DNA from: Nitratiruptor sp. SB155-2
GTDB lineage: Bacteria > Campylobacterota > Campylobacteria > Campylobacterales > Nitratiruptoraceae
Assembly: GCF_000010325.1 (NCBI RefSeq)
Contig: NC_009662.1
Coordinates: 1,632,501-1,696,500, forward strand
Direction of reading: 5' to 3'
DNA length: 64,000 bases
The position numbers and the translations under genes were made by a program. The stretch's first letter is position 1, and each line of letters starts with the position of its first letter. The notes below the pieces were generated by a model that was not told the DNA's origin, did not search any database, and saw nothing but the letters and a program-made list of their open reading frames with translations. This document shows positions 21,551 to 31,328 of this stretch, one piece after another.

Positions 21551-22390
21551 ATGAAAAAGATCGCCTTGGCAGCCACTTTGCTTCTCACTCTTTCTTATGG
21601 GAAAATAATCGATGGCATCGCAGTCATAGTCAACGATGAACCAATAACGCTCTATGAGATCAACAAAGTGATCAATACCACCGGGCTATCCAGAAGAGAG
21701 GCGATTCAACTTTTGATACGCGAAAAACTAGAAAATGAACAGATCAAAAAGCTTGGTGTCACAGTGGATGATATCGAGTTGGACCAGGCACTTGAAAAAA
21801 TTGCGAAACAAAAGGGAACCGATCTTTTTGGACTTCAAGAGGCAATCATCTCCCAAGGAGGCGACTGGGAAAAATTCAAAGAGGGCCTTCGGAAACAGCT
21901 ACTAAGAAAAAAACTCTATGCCGCTTTGACAAGACAGCAAACCCAGAAACTGAGTGAAAAAGATCTCAAAGAGTATTATGAAACTCACAAGAATGAGTTC
22001 GAGATAGCGAAAGAGGCGGATATCGTCAAATACATCTCTCCATCCAAAGAGGTTTTGGCGAAGATTGCACAAAATCCCCTTTACCAGCCAAGTAACAATG
22101 CCCTTTTACAAAAAGGTGAAGAGAAGATCGATCTTCAGAAAGTCAATCCACAATTTGCATATCTTCTCAATCAGACACCTGAGGGCTCATTCACCAAGAT
22201 CTTGCCTATGGGGGATAAATACCTTCTCATCTACATCAAACATAAATATGGGAAAGAGTATATCCCTTTTGAAGAGGCAAAAGGATATATATTAAACAGA
22301 CTCTCTAAAACAAGCGGTGTGAAAAATGTTAAAGAGTATTTTGATAAACTCAAAGCTTCCGCAAATATCAAAGTAATACGATTACCATAA
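21551..22390 (+). CDS. Periplasmic SurA-like chaperone / peptidyl-prolyl isomerase
   Basis: The 279 residues start with a signal peptide (about 1-17), followed by a SurA N-terminal chaperone domain (IIDGIAVIVNDEPITLYEINK) and a shortened parvulin-like domain (about 135-245). It probably escorts outer-membrane proteins across the periplasm. Size, domain order and position beside gltX agree with the C. jejuni protein Cj1289, as I recall it. The parvulin part is compact, so isomerase activity is uncertain. The ribosome site is AAAAGGAAATCT before ATG 21551. dapD follows after 9 nt. Confidence 0.85.
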   Translation: MKKIALAATLLLTLSYGKIIDGIAVIVNDEPITLYEINKVINTTGLSRREAIQLLIREKLENEQIKKLGVTVDDIELDQALEKIAKQKGTDLFGLQEAIISQGGDWEKFKEGLRKQLLRKKLYAALTRQQTQKLSEKDLKEYYETHKNEFEIAKEADIVKYISPSKEVLAKIAQNPLYQPSNNALLQKGEEKIDLQKVNPQFAYLLNQTPEGSFTKILPMGDKYLLIYIKHKYGKEYIPFEEAKGYILNRLSKTSGVKNVKEYFDKLKASANIKVIRLP

Positions 22391-22399
22391 GGAGTAACA

Positions 22400-23581
22400 A
22401 TGATTCAGACAAAAGACGATTTTTTCGCACTGGTTAATGAAATCCAATCAAGTGCATATTACAAAGAGCCTTTGGCTTTTGGTATTGCACGAGTCGATAG
22501 AGGGCAAAAAAACCCTGAAAAAATCTTACAAGCAACCTTCCCGTTTATCAACTGGAAAGAGAACTACGGCAGCGCTGCCATTTTTCAAAAAGCGCTGCAT
22601 GAGACAGGGAAACTACTCAATGATGAGAGTGAAGCGGTTTACGATGTAACGAAAAATTTTGTCGCAGAGGCTCTTAGTTACTGCAATCCTTGGATCGAAG
22701 AGGCAATAGGTGATGCACACAAAAACGTACAAGTTATCAAATATTTAAGCACGCTGGATGAAGAAGAGCTTGCAAACTTCAAAATCGTTTTTCTTTTTGA
22801 AGACGCGGCGCCCAAAAGCGTTGAAGCAGTCTATCTTAAACTCTACGCCCTCTCTACCGGTAAAGCGGCTCTTCGAAGCGTCAATCTGAATGGGGCATTC
22901 GGCATTTTGCACAATGTTGCATGGAGCGGCACCACTCCAATCGAACTTGATTGGTTACGGGAAAACGAGCTTGAACTCAAAATGAGCGGGCAATACCCCG
23001 TTATCGATTCAGTAGACAAATTCCCAAGATTTTTGCAGCACATCATCCCTGCGGACAACACAAGAATACTTGATGCTGCCAAAGTGCGCATGGGAGCACA
23101 ACTTGCTGCAGGAACAACCGTCATGCCAGGAGCGAGCTATATCAACTTCAACGCCGGAACACTAGGTCCGGTCATGGTTGAAGGAAGAATCAGCTCCAGT
23201 GCAGTAGTCGGTAAAGGAAGTGATGTAGGTGGCGGAGCGAGCATTCTTGGAGTTCTCAGCGGTACAAGCGGCAATCCTATCAGTATCGGTGAAAACTGTT
23301 TGCTTGGTGCGAACTCCGTTACAGGCATTCCATTGGGAAATGGTTGTATCGTAGATGCCGGAATAGCCGTACTGGAAGGAACAAAATTTTTCATGAGTGA
23401 AGCGGACTATGAAAAAATCAAAGAGGCAAATCCAGAATGGAACGCAGAATATAAAGAGTTTTTCAAAGGCAGAGAACTCGCAGGACTAAGTGGCTTACAT
23501 TTCAGACAAGACTCCACCAGTGGTCAGATGAAAGTGTTTCGAAGCAACAAAGAGGTAAAACTCAACGAAGAGCTCCATTAA
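22400..23581 (+). CDS. dapD: Tetrahydrodipicolinate N-succinyltransferase
   Basis: DapD succinylates tetrahydrodipicolinate in the lysine/diaminopimelate pathway, feeding peptidoglycan synthesis. The 393 residues are the longer type of DapD found in Campylobacterota and Actinobacteria. The C-terminal half has a left-handed beta-helix with hexapeptide repeats (for example GTLGPVMVEGRISSSAVVGKGSDVGGGASI is spread over about residues 253-282). The AAGGAGTAACA ribosome site before ATG 22400 is strong. A terminator follows the stop. Confidence 0.93.
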   Translation: MIQTKDDFFALVNEIQSSAYYKEPLAFGIARVDRGQKNPEKILQATFPFINWKENYGSAAIFQKALHETGKLLNDESEAVYDVTKNFVAEALSYCNPWIEEAIGDAHKNVQVIKYLSTLDEEELANFKIVFLFEDAAPKSVEAVYLKLYALSTGKAALRSVNLNGAFGILHNVAWSGTTPIELDWLRENELELKMSGQYPVIDSVDKFPRFLQHIIPADNTRILDAAKVRMGAQLAAGTTVMPGASYINFNAGTLGPVMVEGRISSSAVVGKGSDVGGGASILGVLSGTSGNPISIGENCLLGANSVTGIPLGNGCIVDAGIAVLEGTKFFMSEADYEKIKEANPEWNAEYKEFFKGRELAGLSGLHFRQDSTSGQMKVFRSNKEVKLNEELH

Positions 23582-23598
23582 GCAGTTTCGAAAATGCA

Positions 23599-23625
23599 GG
23601 CAGGGGTTTTCCTGCCCACTTTTTA
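23599..23625 (+). terminator. Rho-independent terminator after dapD
   Basis: The stem GGCAGG/CCTGCC with loop GGTTTT is followed by CACTTTTTAT. It lies between convergent dapD and accC and best fits the plus strand. Confidence 0.75.
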
Positions 23626-23638
23626 TAAAATCAACAAT

Positions 23639-24982
23639 CTATTTTAGATATTTCTCGTCAATATATTTCGTATCGTAGTCGTTGGAGACAAAATCGGGAT
23701 TGTCCATCATATTTTTATGAAAATCGATGGTTGTTTTAATACCGCCTACCTCAAACTCTTCCAAACTTCTTTTCATTTTTGCGATCGCTTTCGTCCGATC
23801 CTCTCCCCATACAATCAACTTTGCTATCATCGAATCGTAATAGGGAGGAACGATATAGTTGCAGTAGACATGGGTATCCATGCGAACATCTTTGCCCCCC
23901 GGAGCTATCCATGTTTTAATCTTTCCAGGACTTGGGATGAACTTCACAGGATCTTCTGCATTGATTCGACACTCTATCGCATGCCCTTTGAGTTGTACTT
24001 CGCTTTGATCAAAAAGTCTCTCACCCTCAGCGATGCGTATCATCCACTCGACAATGTCTATGCCACTAACCATTTCGCTCACCGGATGCTCAACTTGGAG
24101 TCTTGTGTTCATCTCCATAAAGTAAAAATTTTGATCGTTATCGACCAAAAACTCTATCGTTCCGGCATTTTCATACCGAATCGCTTTCGCCGCTTTCACG
24201 GCTACATCCAAAAGCTTTTGTCGCGTCTTCTCGTCCAAAAATATTGCCGGAGACTCTTCCAGCATCTTCTGGTGCCTTCTTTGCAAAGAGCAGTCTCTTT
24301 CACCAAGATGTACTACGTTCCCATGGCTGTCGCCAAGTAGCTGCACCTCTATATGGCGGGGTTTTTTGATAAATTTCTCCATGTAGATGGTTCCATCTCC
24401 AAAAGCGCTGATCGCTTCACTTTCGGCCGCCAAAAATGCGTTTTCTATATAGCTTTCATCCTCTACAACCCGCATCCCTTTACCACCACCGCCGCTTGCC
24501 GCTTTTAAAATAACGGGATAGCCGATCTCTTTGGCAATCTTTTTTGCCTCTTCCACGTTTTTGATGGCTCCTTCACTTCCGGGAACAACCGGCACTCCAG
24601 CGCTTTTCATCACCTCTTTAGCCTTGCTTTTATCACTCATGAGCTGCATCACTTCGATGCTCGGACCGATAAACTTGATACCATGCAGGTTACATATCTC
24701 AACAAACTGCTGATTTTCACTCAAAAAGCCGTATCCCGGAAAGATGGCGTCAGCTTCGGCAATCTCCGCAGCACTTATTATGGCAGGGATATTGAGATAG
24801 CTTTCGCTACTCTTTTCACCCCCTATGCAGATAGCTGCATCGGCAAGCTTGAGATAGTGTGCATCTTTATCGGCGGTAGAATATACGGCTATCGCCTGTT
24901 TACCCATCTCTTTGATGGTTCGAATGGCTCTGAGGGCAATCTCTCCTCTATTCGCAATCAATATCTTTTCAAGTTTTGCCAT
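23639..24982 (-). CDS. accC: Acetyl-CoA carboxylase biotin carboxylase subunit
   Basis: AccC carboxylates the biotin on AccB using ATP and bicarbonate, the first half-reaction of malonyl-CoA synthesis. The 447 residues show the family layout: N-terminal ILIANRGEIALR, the ATP-grasp Gly-rich KAASGGGGKGMR loop, the HQKMLEESPA block, and the C-terminal EMNTRLQVEHPVSE motif. It begins directly after the accB stop. Confidence 0.96.
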   Translation of the reverse strand: MAKLEKILIANRGEIALRAIRTIKEMGKQAIAVYSTADKDAHYLKLADAAICIGGEKSSESYLNIPAIISAAEIAEADAIFPGYGFLSENQQFVEICNLHGIKFIGPSIEVMQLMSDKSKAKEVMKSAGVPVVPGSEGAIKNVEEAKKIAKEIGYPVILKAASGGGGKGMRVVEDESYIENAFLAAESEAISAFGDGTIYMEKFIKKPRHIEVQLLGDSHGNVVHLGERDCSLQRRHQKMLEESPAIFLDEKTRQKLLDVAVKAAKAIRYENAGTIEFLVDNDQNFYFMEMNTRLQVEHPVSEMVSGIDIVEWMIRIAEGERLFDQSEVQLKGHAIECRINAEDPVKFIPSPGKIKTWIAPGGKDVRMDTHVYCNYIVPPYYDSMIAKLIVWGEDRTKAIAKMKRSLEEFEVGGIKTTIDFHKNMMDNPDFVSNDYDTKYIDEKYLK

Positions 24983-25438
24983 TTAGACCCTTTCAACGAG
25001 AAAAAGAGGCATATCGTACTCCACCGGTTGACCATCTTCAACCAAAATATCAAGGATTTTGCAATCGAATTCCGCCTCAATTTCATTGAATATCTTCATC
25101 GCTTCGATGATACCTATGGTCTGACCTTTGCTCACAACATCTCCGACTTTCACAAAAGGAGGACTGTCTGGACTTGGCGCTCGGTAAAAAGTCCCAACCA
25201 TCGGAGAAGTGATATATTCGCCTTTTGCACTGTGGGCGTGCTGTTCGCCTGCATTCTCAGAAGTTATAGCAGGTGCAGGAGCCGCTTGCGGCTGAGAAGA
25301 GACTGCCTCTGTTTGTACAGGAACTGCCTCTCCTCCTTTTTGCATTGCTATTTCAAAGTTTTCCTCTTTTATTTTTAGTCTGCTTAGTCCGCTTTTATCG
25401 AAAATTTTTATAAGTTCTTTTATCTGTTTAAAATCCAT
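24983..25438 (-). CDS. accB: Biotin carboxyl carrier protein of acetyl-CoA carboxylase
   Basis: AccB carries the biotin that shuttles CO2 between AccC and the carboxyltransferase. The 151 residues have an N-terminal helical region, an Ala/Pro/Gln-rich linker (about 40-70) and a C-terminal biotinyl domain. The lysine to be biotinylated is K115 in EAMKI, with Ile where Met is usual after the lysine. GGAGAGATA precedes ATG 25438. It forms a two-gene operon with accC. bioB is elsewhere in the window (34,877). Confidence 0.94.
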   Translation of the reverse strand: MDFKQIKELIKIFDKSGLSRLKIKEENFEIAMQKGGEAVPVQTEAVSSQPQAAPAPAITSENAGEQHAHSAKGEYITSPMVGTFYRAPSPDSPPFVKVGDVVSKGQTIGIIEAMKIFNEIEAEFDCKILDILVEDGQPVEYDMPLFLVERV

Positions 25439-25469
25439 TATCTCTCCTAAAATATGGGTATAGTTAGTA

Positions 25470-25478
25470 TGCTATAAT
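25470..25478 (+). promoter_or_regulatory. Extended -10 promoter of dcd
   Basis: TGcTATAAT is a perfect extended -10 (TATAAT 25473-25478), 38 nt before the dcd ATG. There is no good -35, as expected for this promoter type. Confidence 0.6.
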
Positions 25479-25515
25479 ATCATAAAATTATTTAAGATTA
25501 CACTCAAGGAAACCG

Positions 25516-26073
25516 ATGGGACTGAAAGCGGATTGCTGGATACGACAAAAAGCAGTTGAAGATGGAATGATAGAGCCCTTTTGCGAAGATCAGATAGGAA
25601 AAGGGGTCGTTAGCTACGGCCTCAGCAGTTACGGGTACGACATCAGAGTCAGTGACGAATTTAAGATCTTTACCAATGTCAATGCCGAAGTAGTCGATCC
25701 GAAACATTTTGATGAAAGAAACGTGGTGGACTTTAAAGGCGATGTGTGTATCGTTCCTCCAAACTCTTTTGCTCTGGCTAGAACTGTGGAGTATTTTCGA
25801 ATTCCAAGAAACGTTTTGGCAATCTGTGTAGGAAAAAGTACCTATGCAAGATGCGGTATCATCGTCAATGTCACTCCTTTTGAACCAGAATTTGAAGGAC
25901 ATATCACTATCGAAATATCAAATACCACACCTCTTCCGGCAAAAATCTATGCCAACGAGGGAATCGCTCAGGTACTCTTTTTTGAAGGGGATGAAGATTG
26001 TGAAGTAAGCTATAAAGACAAACGCGGCAAATATCAACATCAAAGAGGTATTACACTACCCAAGATATTGTAA
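25516..26073 (+). CDS. dcd: dCTP deaminase
   Basis: Dcd converts dCTP to dUTP, the precursor of dTMP. The 185 residues include the [11 protein letters not shown] block and the active-site segment [25 protein letters not shown] with its catalytic Glu, and end with the flexible C-terminal [12 protein letters not shown] tail that closes over the nucleotide. The AAGGA ribosome site is 6 nt before ATG 25516. The stop lies 17 nt from the convergent GGDEF/EAL gene. Confidence 0.95.
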   Translation: MGLKADCWIRQKAVEDGMIEPFCEDQIGKGVVSYGLSSYGYDIRVSDEFKIFTNVNAEVVDPKHFDERNVVDFKGDVCIVPPNSFALARTVEYFRIPRNVLAICVGKSTYARCGIIVNVTPFEPEFEGHITIEISNTTPLPAKIYANEGIAQVLFFEGDEDCEVSYKDKRGKYQHQRGITLPKIL

Positions 26074-26090
26074 CGATATTGTAACAAAAT

Positions 26091-28391
26091 TTATGAAATT
26101 ATTTCTTTGGGCTTGTCAATGTAATATCCTTGATATCCATCTATTCCTAATTTGACAACAATTTTATATATTGTCTCATTATATACATATTCAGCAATCG
26201 TTGGAATACCTAGGTCTTTAGCAAATGCATTGATATGCTTAACTATAATGTAAGCATCTTTATTTTTATCCAAATTTTTAATCAAACTGCCATCAATTTT
26301 TAGATAATGTGGTTTTATTTCTATCAAATTGCTAAAATTGTTATACCCTGAACCAAAATCATCAATTGCTATTTTCGCTCCATACTGTTTAACATTATTG
26401 ACGAATTGAATGACATCTTTGAAATCTTCTATTACATCTGTTTCTAACAATTCTATTATAATTCTATTCTGTACTTTATATCTTTCAATACAGTCAATGA
26501 GATATTTTTTAATCTCCTCCCTTACGACATCTCGATAAGAAAAGTTTATTGAAAATTCCTCTTCTCTATTATAAAAAGTTTCACAACTTTTTCGTATCAT
26601 CACCTTTGTAAGTTCATAATAAAGAGCCGTATTTTTGATGTTATCTATAAATGAGCCAGGAGTCAAAAGTCGGCCCTTCTCTTTTATGCGTATAAGGCAT
26701 TCATAACTAACTCTATCAGGTTTTACAATTTTTTGAAAAACTGGAACCACATTATCTTCTTGTAAAGCTTTTTTAACAAAATGTATGGCTTCAAATTTTT
26801 TTGCCACATCTTTTTCGACATCCATACCATCACTATATTCAACATAATTTAAATCTTTTTGATTTGCATACATCAAAGCAAGATAAAGTTTTCTTATCAG
26901 ATCTTTTGCTTGGGTTTCTTTAACACAAACAACTTTTAATTCTAAATTGATAGGCAAAACATCATTATTAAATTTGATTCTTAAGATTTTTTCTTGAAAA
27001 ACTTTATAAATATGTTCTCCAACATCTCTACTTAGACTTCTTTTAAAATCCACAACTATAAACTCATCGGCACTATATCGATACAAACTACAACCTTTTG
27101 GTATCAATGCTCGTAATTGCTTTGCGAACTCCTGTAAAACTCTATCACCAATTTCTGTAGAGTAGTATTCATTGATTAAAGAGAAATTTTTTATATCAAA
27201 TAGATAGGCATTTACTAAAAATCTTTCATGGATATTATTTAAATCTTCTTCTAACTTAAGCTTGTTGGGTAAATTAGTTAACAAATCATAATATGTTTTG
27301 TATTCTAATTGTCTCAAAAGCTGTAATTCTTCTTTTAGAATAGATACAATTTTGGCTGCCAATTTTTTGAATTCTCGAAAATGAAATTTTTTTACTGTTA
27401 TTTTTTTCGCTGACTCATTAATTTTATTAAGATCTTCAATTATCAATTTACTAACAAATAGTATGATTACACTCAATAATGCACCTATTGATAAAACTAA
27501 ATAGATATATCTTTTTGTTAATATATCGATTAATCTATTTCTTTCAAGTTTTTGATCCTCTCGTAACCTAATAACAGATTGGATAACTTCTGATGCTTCT
27601 TTTTGCATGCTATGAAAAACATTGAACGCCCTATTTTGTAGATCTAAATAGCGATAAAATACTATTTCAAATTCTTGTAGTTTTTGTAATAAATTATCAA
27701 CCATTTTTTTATTTTGTACTTTTTCTACTGAGTCTCGTAATTTTGTAGCATATCTTTTAAGAGATTGGATGTGGTTTTCTATAAGTTGCACCTGATTTTT
27801 GTCATAATTTGTCCTGAGTTTTAACTCATTGATGATAAGAAATAAGAGCTCAGTTAATATTCTTTCTGACAAAGTCGCTTCCTGGACTTCATCCGTTAGA
27901 TAATTAAGATTCCCTGAGAATTGATGTAAAACGGTACTCTTTTGCTTTTCTTGAATAATATATATCTGCAATACAATATGCTGGAGAATATTTACATGTT
28001 TTTCTAAGTCTTTTTGTATATCTAATAAATCTTTATAAATCGAAGTATATTTTTCAAAAATTGCAAAATATTGTTTGATATTTGTTATGACATTTGAAAC
28101 AAGCTGGATGTTCTGAGGATTAGTAAAATTTTTTTGAAGTTTGTTCGCGATGGATATTGCATTTTTTACAATATTTTGTACCTCGTTTGCATCATTTATA
28201 TTTCCCATCAGAATAAAATCTTTTTCTTTGATTCTCGCTTCGAGCATCAGTTTAATAATTTGATTAGACAACGAGGCTTTTATATTCTTATCTTCAAGTT
28301 TTTGCAAGTCTAAAGAAAAAAAATAAAAAAAAATCATAAAAGTAACAATTACTAGAAATGGAATAAAAATAAGCACTCGTTTGATTGACAT
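26091..28391 (-). CDS. Membrane GGDEF/EAL protein with degenerate GGDEF site
   Basis: The protein (766 residues from ATG 28391) has an N-terminal membrane helix (about 5-27), a long coiled-coil-like extracytoplasmic sensor, a second membrane helix (about 300-322), a GGDEF domain and an EAL domain. The GGDEF signature is S440-A-D-E-F444, so diguanylate cyclase activity is very unlikely. The EAL motif is E564-C-L, with the other catalytic residues (NFSYRD, ELLE, IDDFGSGYN, KIDGS, AEY, QGYY) kept; it is probably a phosphodiesterase or c-di-GMP receptor. The gene is much more AT-rich than its neighbours. An upstream start at 28439 would overlap the -10 box. It is a distant paralogue of the protein at 16,767. 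Confidence 0.85.
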   Translation of the reverse strand: MSIKRVLIFIPFLVIVTFMIFFYFFSLDLQKLEDKNIKASLSNQIIKLMLEARIKEKDFILMGNINDANEVQNIVKNAISIANKLQKNFTNPQNIQLVSNVITNIKQYFAIFEKYTSIYKDLLDIQKDLEKHVNILQHIVLQIYIIQEKQKSTVLHQFSGNLNYLTDEVQEATLSERILTELLFLIINELKLRTNYDKNQVQLIENHIQSLKRYATKLRDSVEKVQNKKMVDNLLQKLQEFEIVFYRYLDLQNRAFNVFHSMQKEASEVIQSVIRLREDQKLERNRLIDILTKRYIYLVLSIGALLSVIILFVSKLIIEDLNKINESAKKITVKKFHFREFKKLAAKIVSILKEELQLLRQLEYKTYYDLLTNLPNKLKLEEDLNNIHERFLVNAYLFDIKNFSLINEYYSTEIGDRVLQEFAKQLRALIPKGCSLYRYSADEFIVVDFKRSLSRDVGEHIYKVFQEKILRIKFNNDVLPINLELKVVCVKETQAKDLIRKLYLALMYANQKDLNYVEYSDGMDVEKDVAKKFEAIHFVKKALQEDNVVPVFQKIVKPDRVSYECLIRIKEKGRLLTPGSFIDNIKNTALYYELTKVMIRKSCETFYNREEEFSINFSYRDVVREEIKKYLIDCIERYKVQNRIIIELLETDVIEDFKDVIQFVNNVKQYGAKIAIDDFGSGYNNFSNLIEIKPHYLKIDGSLIKNLDKNKDAYIIVKHINAFAKDLGIPTIAEYVYNETIYKIVVKLGIDGYQGYYIDKPKEIIS

Positions 28392-28429
28392 CATCTTCCA
28401 ATTAGTTGGATTTCTCACTCCCCATAAAT

Positions 28430-28438
28430 ATTGTATCA
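28430..28438 (-). promoter_or_regulatory. Extended -10 promoter of the AT-rich GGDEF/EAL gene
   Basis: On the minus strand TGaTACAAT (TACAAT 28435-28430) lies about 39 nt before ATG 28391, in the 74-nt gap after asnB. It gives this gene its own promoter and supports the downstream start codon. Confidence 0.4.
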
Positions 28439-28465
28439 TAACCAATTTATTTATTAAAAATATAA

Positions 28466-30181
28466 TTAAAAATTTTTATCAATCCAAAGCAGGTAGGCAA
28501 GCACGAGCCAAAAGTGTCTTGAGAATCTGTTCCTTTTGGCATGCTCCAACAAAAACCCTATCTGATCATCTCGAAACACCCCATACTGCTCGTTCAGTTT
28601 TGGAATCTTTTCAAAAAGCTCGCTCTGTTTTATCCACTCCATGTACGGGTAGCTAAATCCCTTCTTTTTTCTTTGAAGAATCTCTTGGGGGATGTAGAGT
28701 TTAGCGACCTCTTTTAAAAAATATTTGGCCTCTTTGTTTCTCTTTGTATCTGCAAATGCCGCCTGTAAAACTTCTTTGTCTAAAAGAGGCGTTCTGGCTT
28801 CAATGGTATGCGCCATACTCACCATATCCAGTTTATGCAGATAGAGGCTCTCCAGACGGATTTTCAGATCAACAAAAGTAAAAAATTCATATGGATCTTC
28901 CCAACCGCTTTGCTGCCACTGCTGCAAAATTACATCCATGCACTCCAACGATTCACCATCTTTGACATTGCGCTTCAAAAATAGATTTTTTTGCAGATCG
29001 GTAAAGACCTCGCAACTGGACCTGAAAATCACCTCATCTTCAAATACTCTTTTGTACCATTCCCACTCTTTGTTCGGACTAAAATGGGACCTGAAATAGT
29101 TTTTGAGCCAGTTTTTATACTTCAGATCTTTTGCCCGATAAAGATCAAACATCTCAAAATATTGCCGATAGCCCAAAAAGATCTCATCGCCCCCTTCTCC
29201 ACTCAAAACGATTCGAAAGCCATCTTTTTTTATCCGCTTCATCAAAAAATAGAGAGGAACAGAAGCGCTGTCTCCGACAGGCTCGTCAAAATGTTCAACG
29301 ACTTTATAGAGCGTTTCAAAAAAATCCTCTTTTGTCATCACCACTTCGGTATGTTCACTCCCGATATGGCTCGCTACCATTCTTGCATACCGCAGTTCAC
29401 TGTACCGTTTCTCTTCATACCCGATGGAATAAGTTGCAAGATACCCTTGCATCTCTTTCGCTGCCGCACTTACAAAAGAGCTATCGACCCCTCCACTGAG
29501 TAAAGAAGCCACCTCGAAATCGCCTTGCAATCTTTTTTTCACACTTTGCAGCAGCACCTCTTTTAAAGGAACTTTTCCTCTTTGCAACGGGGTTGCAAAA
29601 GGTCGTACTTGAAACTTTCGACTCTGACAATCCAGTATAAGCTCCTGGCCACCAAGGAGTTTGTATATGCCTTTATAAAAGGTGTGTTCATTTGGGATAG
29701 AGCCAAAAGAGAGGTAACAACTCAGCGCTTTTTGATTGTATTTGACACTTCCTAGATACGCCTTTATAGCTTTAATTTCACTCGAAAAGATAAAAAGATT
29801 GTGATCAAAATAGTAATAGAGCGGTTTTTTGCCAAAGATATCTTTGGCTAGATAGAGTCTGTCTCTATCGAGAACTGCCAACGCAAACATCCCTTGAAGC
29901 TGCGAAAAGTCATGAAGCGACTCGGCGATGGCTTGCGCTTCACTCTGTGCACCAAGATCATGAAAATTATAGATCTCTCCATTGAAAAGTATCACTTTGC
30001 CATCATGGATACAGGGCTGTTTTGCATTTTCATCCAGGATATAAAGTCTCCTGTGGGCTAAAAAGAGATTCGTTTTTTCATAGTAGCCGATATCGTCATC
30101 GCCTCTGTGGGAAAGCGTCGAAAAGGCTTTTTTTGCTCTTGAAGGATCATAGGATCCAACGATTCCAAAAATGGCGCACAT
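28466..30181 (-). CDS. asnB: Asparagine synthetase (glutamine-hydrolysing)
   Basis: AsnB makes asparagine, or amidates a related substrate, using glutamine and ATP. The 571 residues have the class II amidotransferase N-terminus with catalytic C2 (MCAIFGIVG), AHRRL and LFNGEIYN motifs, and a synthetase domain with the PP-loop SLLSGGVDSSF and LSGEGGDEIFLGY. Length is normal. Its ATG at 30181 overlaps the preceding stop by one base (TAATG), within an operon with a 73-residue protein, corA and a DegT-like gene. It may act in free asparagine synthesis or in modifying a surface polymer. Confidence 0.92.
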   Translation of the reverse strand: MCAIFGIVGSYDPSRAKKAFSTLSHRGDDDIGYYEKTNLFLAHRRLYILDENAKQPCIHDGKVILFNGEIYNFHDLGAQSEAQAIAESLHDFSQLQGMFALAVLDRDRLYLAKDIFGKKPLYYYFDHNLFIFSSEIKAIKAYLGSVKYNQKALSCYLSFGSIPNEHTFYKGIYKLLGGQELILDCQSRKFQVRPFATPLQRGKVPLKEVLLQSVKKRLQGDFEVASLLSGGVDSSFVSAAAKEMQGYLATYSIGYEEKRYSELRYARMVASHIGSEHTEVVMTKEDFFETLYKVVEHFDEPVGDSASVPLYFLMKRIKKDGFRIVLSGEGGDEIFLGYRQYFEMFDLYRAKDLKYKNWLKNYFRSHFSPNKEWEWYKRVFEDEVIFRSSCEVFTDLQKNLFLKRNVKDGESLECMDVILQQWQQSGWEDPYEFFTFVDLKIRLESLYLHKLDMVSMAHTIEARTPLLDKEVLQAAFADTKRNKEAKYFLKEVAKLYIPQEILQRKKKGFSYPYMEWIKQSELFEKIPKLNEQYGVFRDDQIGFLLEHAKRNRFSRHFWLVLAYLLWIDKNF

Positions 30182-30402
30182 TACTTTTTGGGAAAAAACT
30201 TGGTGATGGAGTAGGATTCGCGTTTGAGTTTATCCTCTACATCATACTCATACTCATCCAAAAAGTCGTTGAGTATTTCAGCCATCACTTGAAGCCTCTC
30301 TTCAATGGAAAGTTCTGGCAAAGCCTCTTCCAAAAAGCTATACAGATCACACTCTCCCTCTTGGCATTTTTCGTGAAGCTTTTCGAGCTCTTTTAAATCC
30401 AT
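30181..30402 (-). CDS. Small acidic helical protein, unknown function
   Basis: This 73-residue protein is acidic and helical, beginning MDLKELEKLHEKC, with two Cys near residues 12 and 17 and no membrane segment. ATG 30402 follows AAGGA and overlaps the corA end by 10 nt; its stop overlaps the asnB start. I do not recognise the family. A longer frame to 30459 runs further into corA and is less likely. Confidence 0.65.
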   Translation of the reverse strand: MDLKELEKLHEKCQEGECDLYSFLEEALPELSIEERLQVMAEILNDFLDEYEYDVEDKLKRESYSITKFFPKK

Positions 30403-31328
30403 TTTTTCTTCCTTAACCACCAGTATATTCCTGCTGCTATGAGAATATTGACAACCCATACGACAAAGTAACCATATTTCCAGCTCAATTCTGGCATATA
30501 ACGAAAGTTCATCCCGTAATTGCCCACAATAAAGGTAAGAGGCAAGAAAATAAGGGTGATTCCTGTAAGGCGTTGCATCGTTTTATTCATCTGGTTGCTC
30601 ATGAATCCCATCAAAAGGTTTTGCAGATACCCCGTTCTATCCAGGTAGGCTTTGGATTCATTGATCAAAAAGGAGAGGTGTTCTTTGAGGTCAATAAACT
30701 CATATTTGAGTTTTTTTCGGATGGTTGGGGGAAAGTGATTGTAGATCTTGTTGATCACATCGTTTTCAAGCACGCTTATTTTCGAGATTTTATTGAGACT
30801 TCGGCGCGCGAAATAGAGACTTTTTTGGATCTCCTTTTCATCCACATCTTCACTAAATATCTTATCTTCAATGAGTTCTAATCTATCATCGATGAGATCG
30901 ATGATATTCATCTTAAAATCGATCAAAATATCCAAAAGTATATAGGTTGCATACTCCAACCGATCCCCTATGCGATACCGTTTTCGAAATCTTGCCACCA
31001 CACGCTGGATGATCTCTCTGTCTTCACACAAAAAAATCAGTTTTTGACCCGTTAAAATGATCATTATGTTGGCATCCTCGTACATCAAGGGGTGTTCATC
31101 GCTTCGCTTGAAATATTTCAAGACGATAAAACGAAAAAGATCCCCCTCCTCAAAAGCGACACTTTGATCTTCGTTTTGGATATCTTCTATGAAGCTCTCA
31201 TGAAAACCGTGATTGAGCAGCCAATCGATTATCTTTTGATTATGTGAAGAGGTAAAGACTATCTGCTTTTTGTTCTCTTCTAACTCTATCTGCTCTTTTT
31301 TTTCCAATTCATCTGATATAACATACAT
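30393..31328 (-). CDS. corA: CorA-type magnesium/cobalt transporter
   Basis: CorA is a pentameric inner-membrane channel for Mg2+ (and Co2+ or Ni2+). The 311 residues have a long N-terminal cytoplasmic alpha/beta and helical funnel region, and two C-terminal membrane helices. The GMN signature ends the first helix in the segment VGNYGMNFRYMPELS. The second helix is followed by a short Lys-rich tail. ATG 31328 overlaps the upstream stop (TAATG); the GTG at 31340 is too close to the ribosome site. Confidence 0.92.
   Translation of the reverse strand: MYVISDELEKKEQIELEENKKQIVFTSSHNQKIIDWLLNHGFHESFIEDIQNEDQSVAFEEGDLFRFIVLKYFKRSDEHPLMYEDANIMIILTGQKLIFLCEDREIIQRVVARFRKRYRIGDRLEYATYILLDILIDFKMNIIDLIDDRLELIEDKIFSEDVDEKEIQKSLYFARRSLNKISKISVLENDVINKIYNHFPPTIRKKLKYEFIDLKEHLSFLINESKAYLDRTGYLQNLLMGFMSNQMNKTMQRLTGITLIFLPLTFIVGNYGMNFRYMPELSWKYGYFVVWVVNILIAAGIYWWLRKKKWI

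Noticed and set aside
26045-26090. Repeated GATATTGTAAC at the end of dcd as a possible operator or terminator
   Set aside because: It is a two-copy near-direct repeat partly within coding sequence, without a stem or T-run.
16767-28391. The two GGDEF/EAL proteins as recent duplicates
   Set aside because: They share layout and EAL motifs but differ greatly in sensor sequence, catalytic motifs and base composition, so they are old paralogues or of separate origin.
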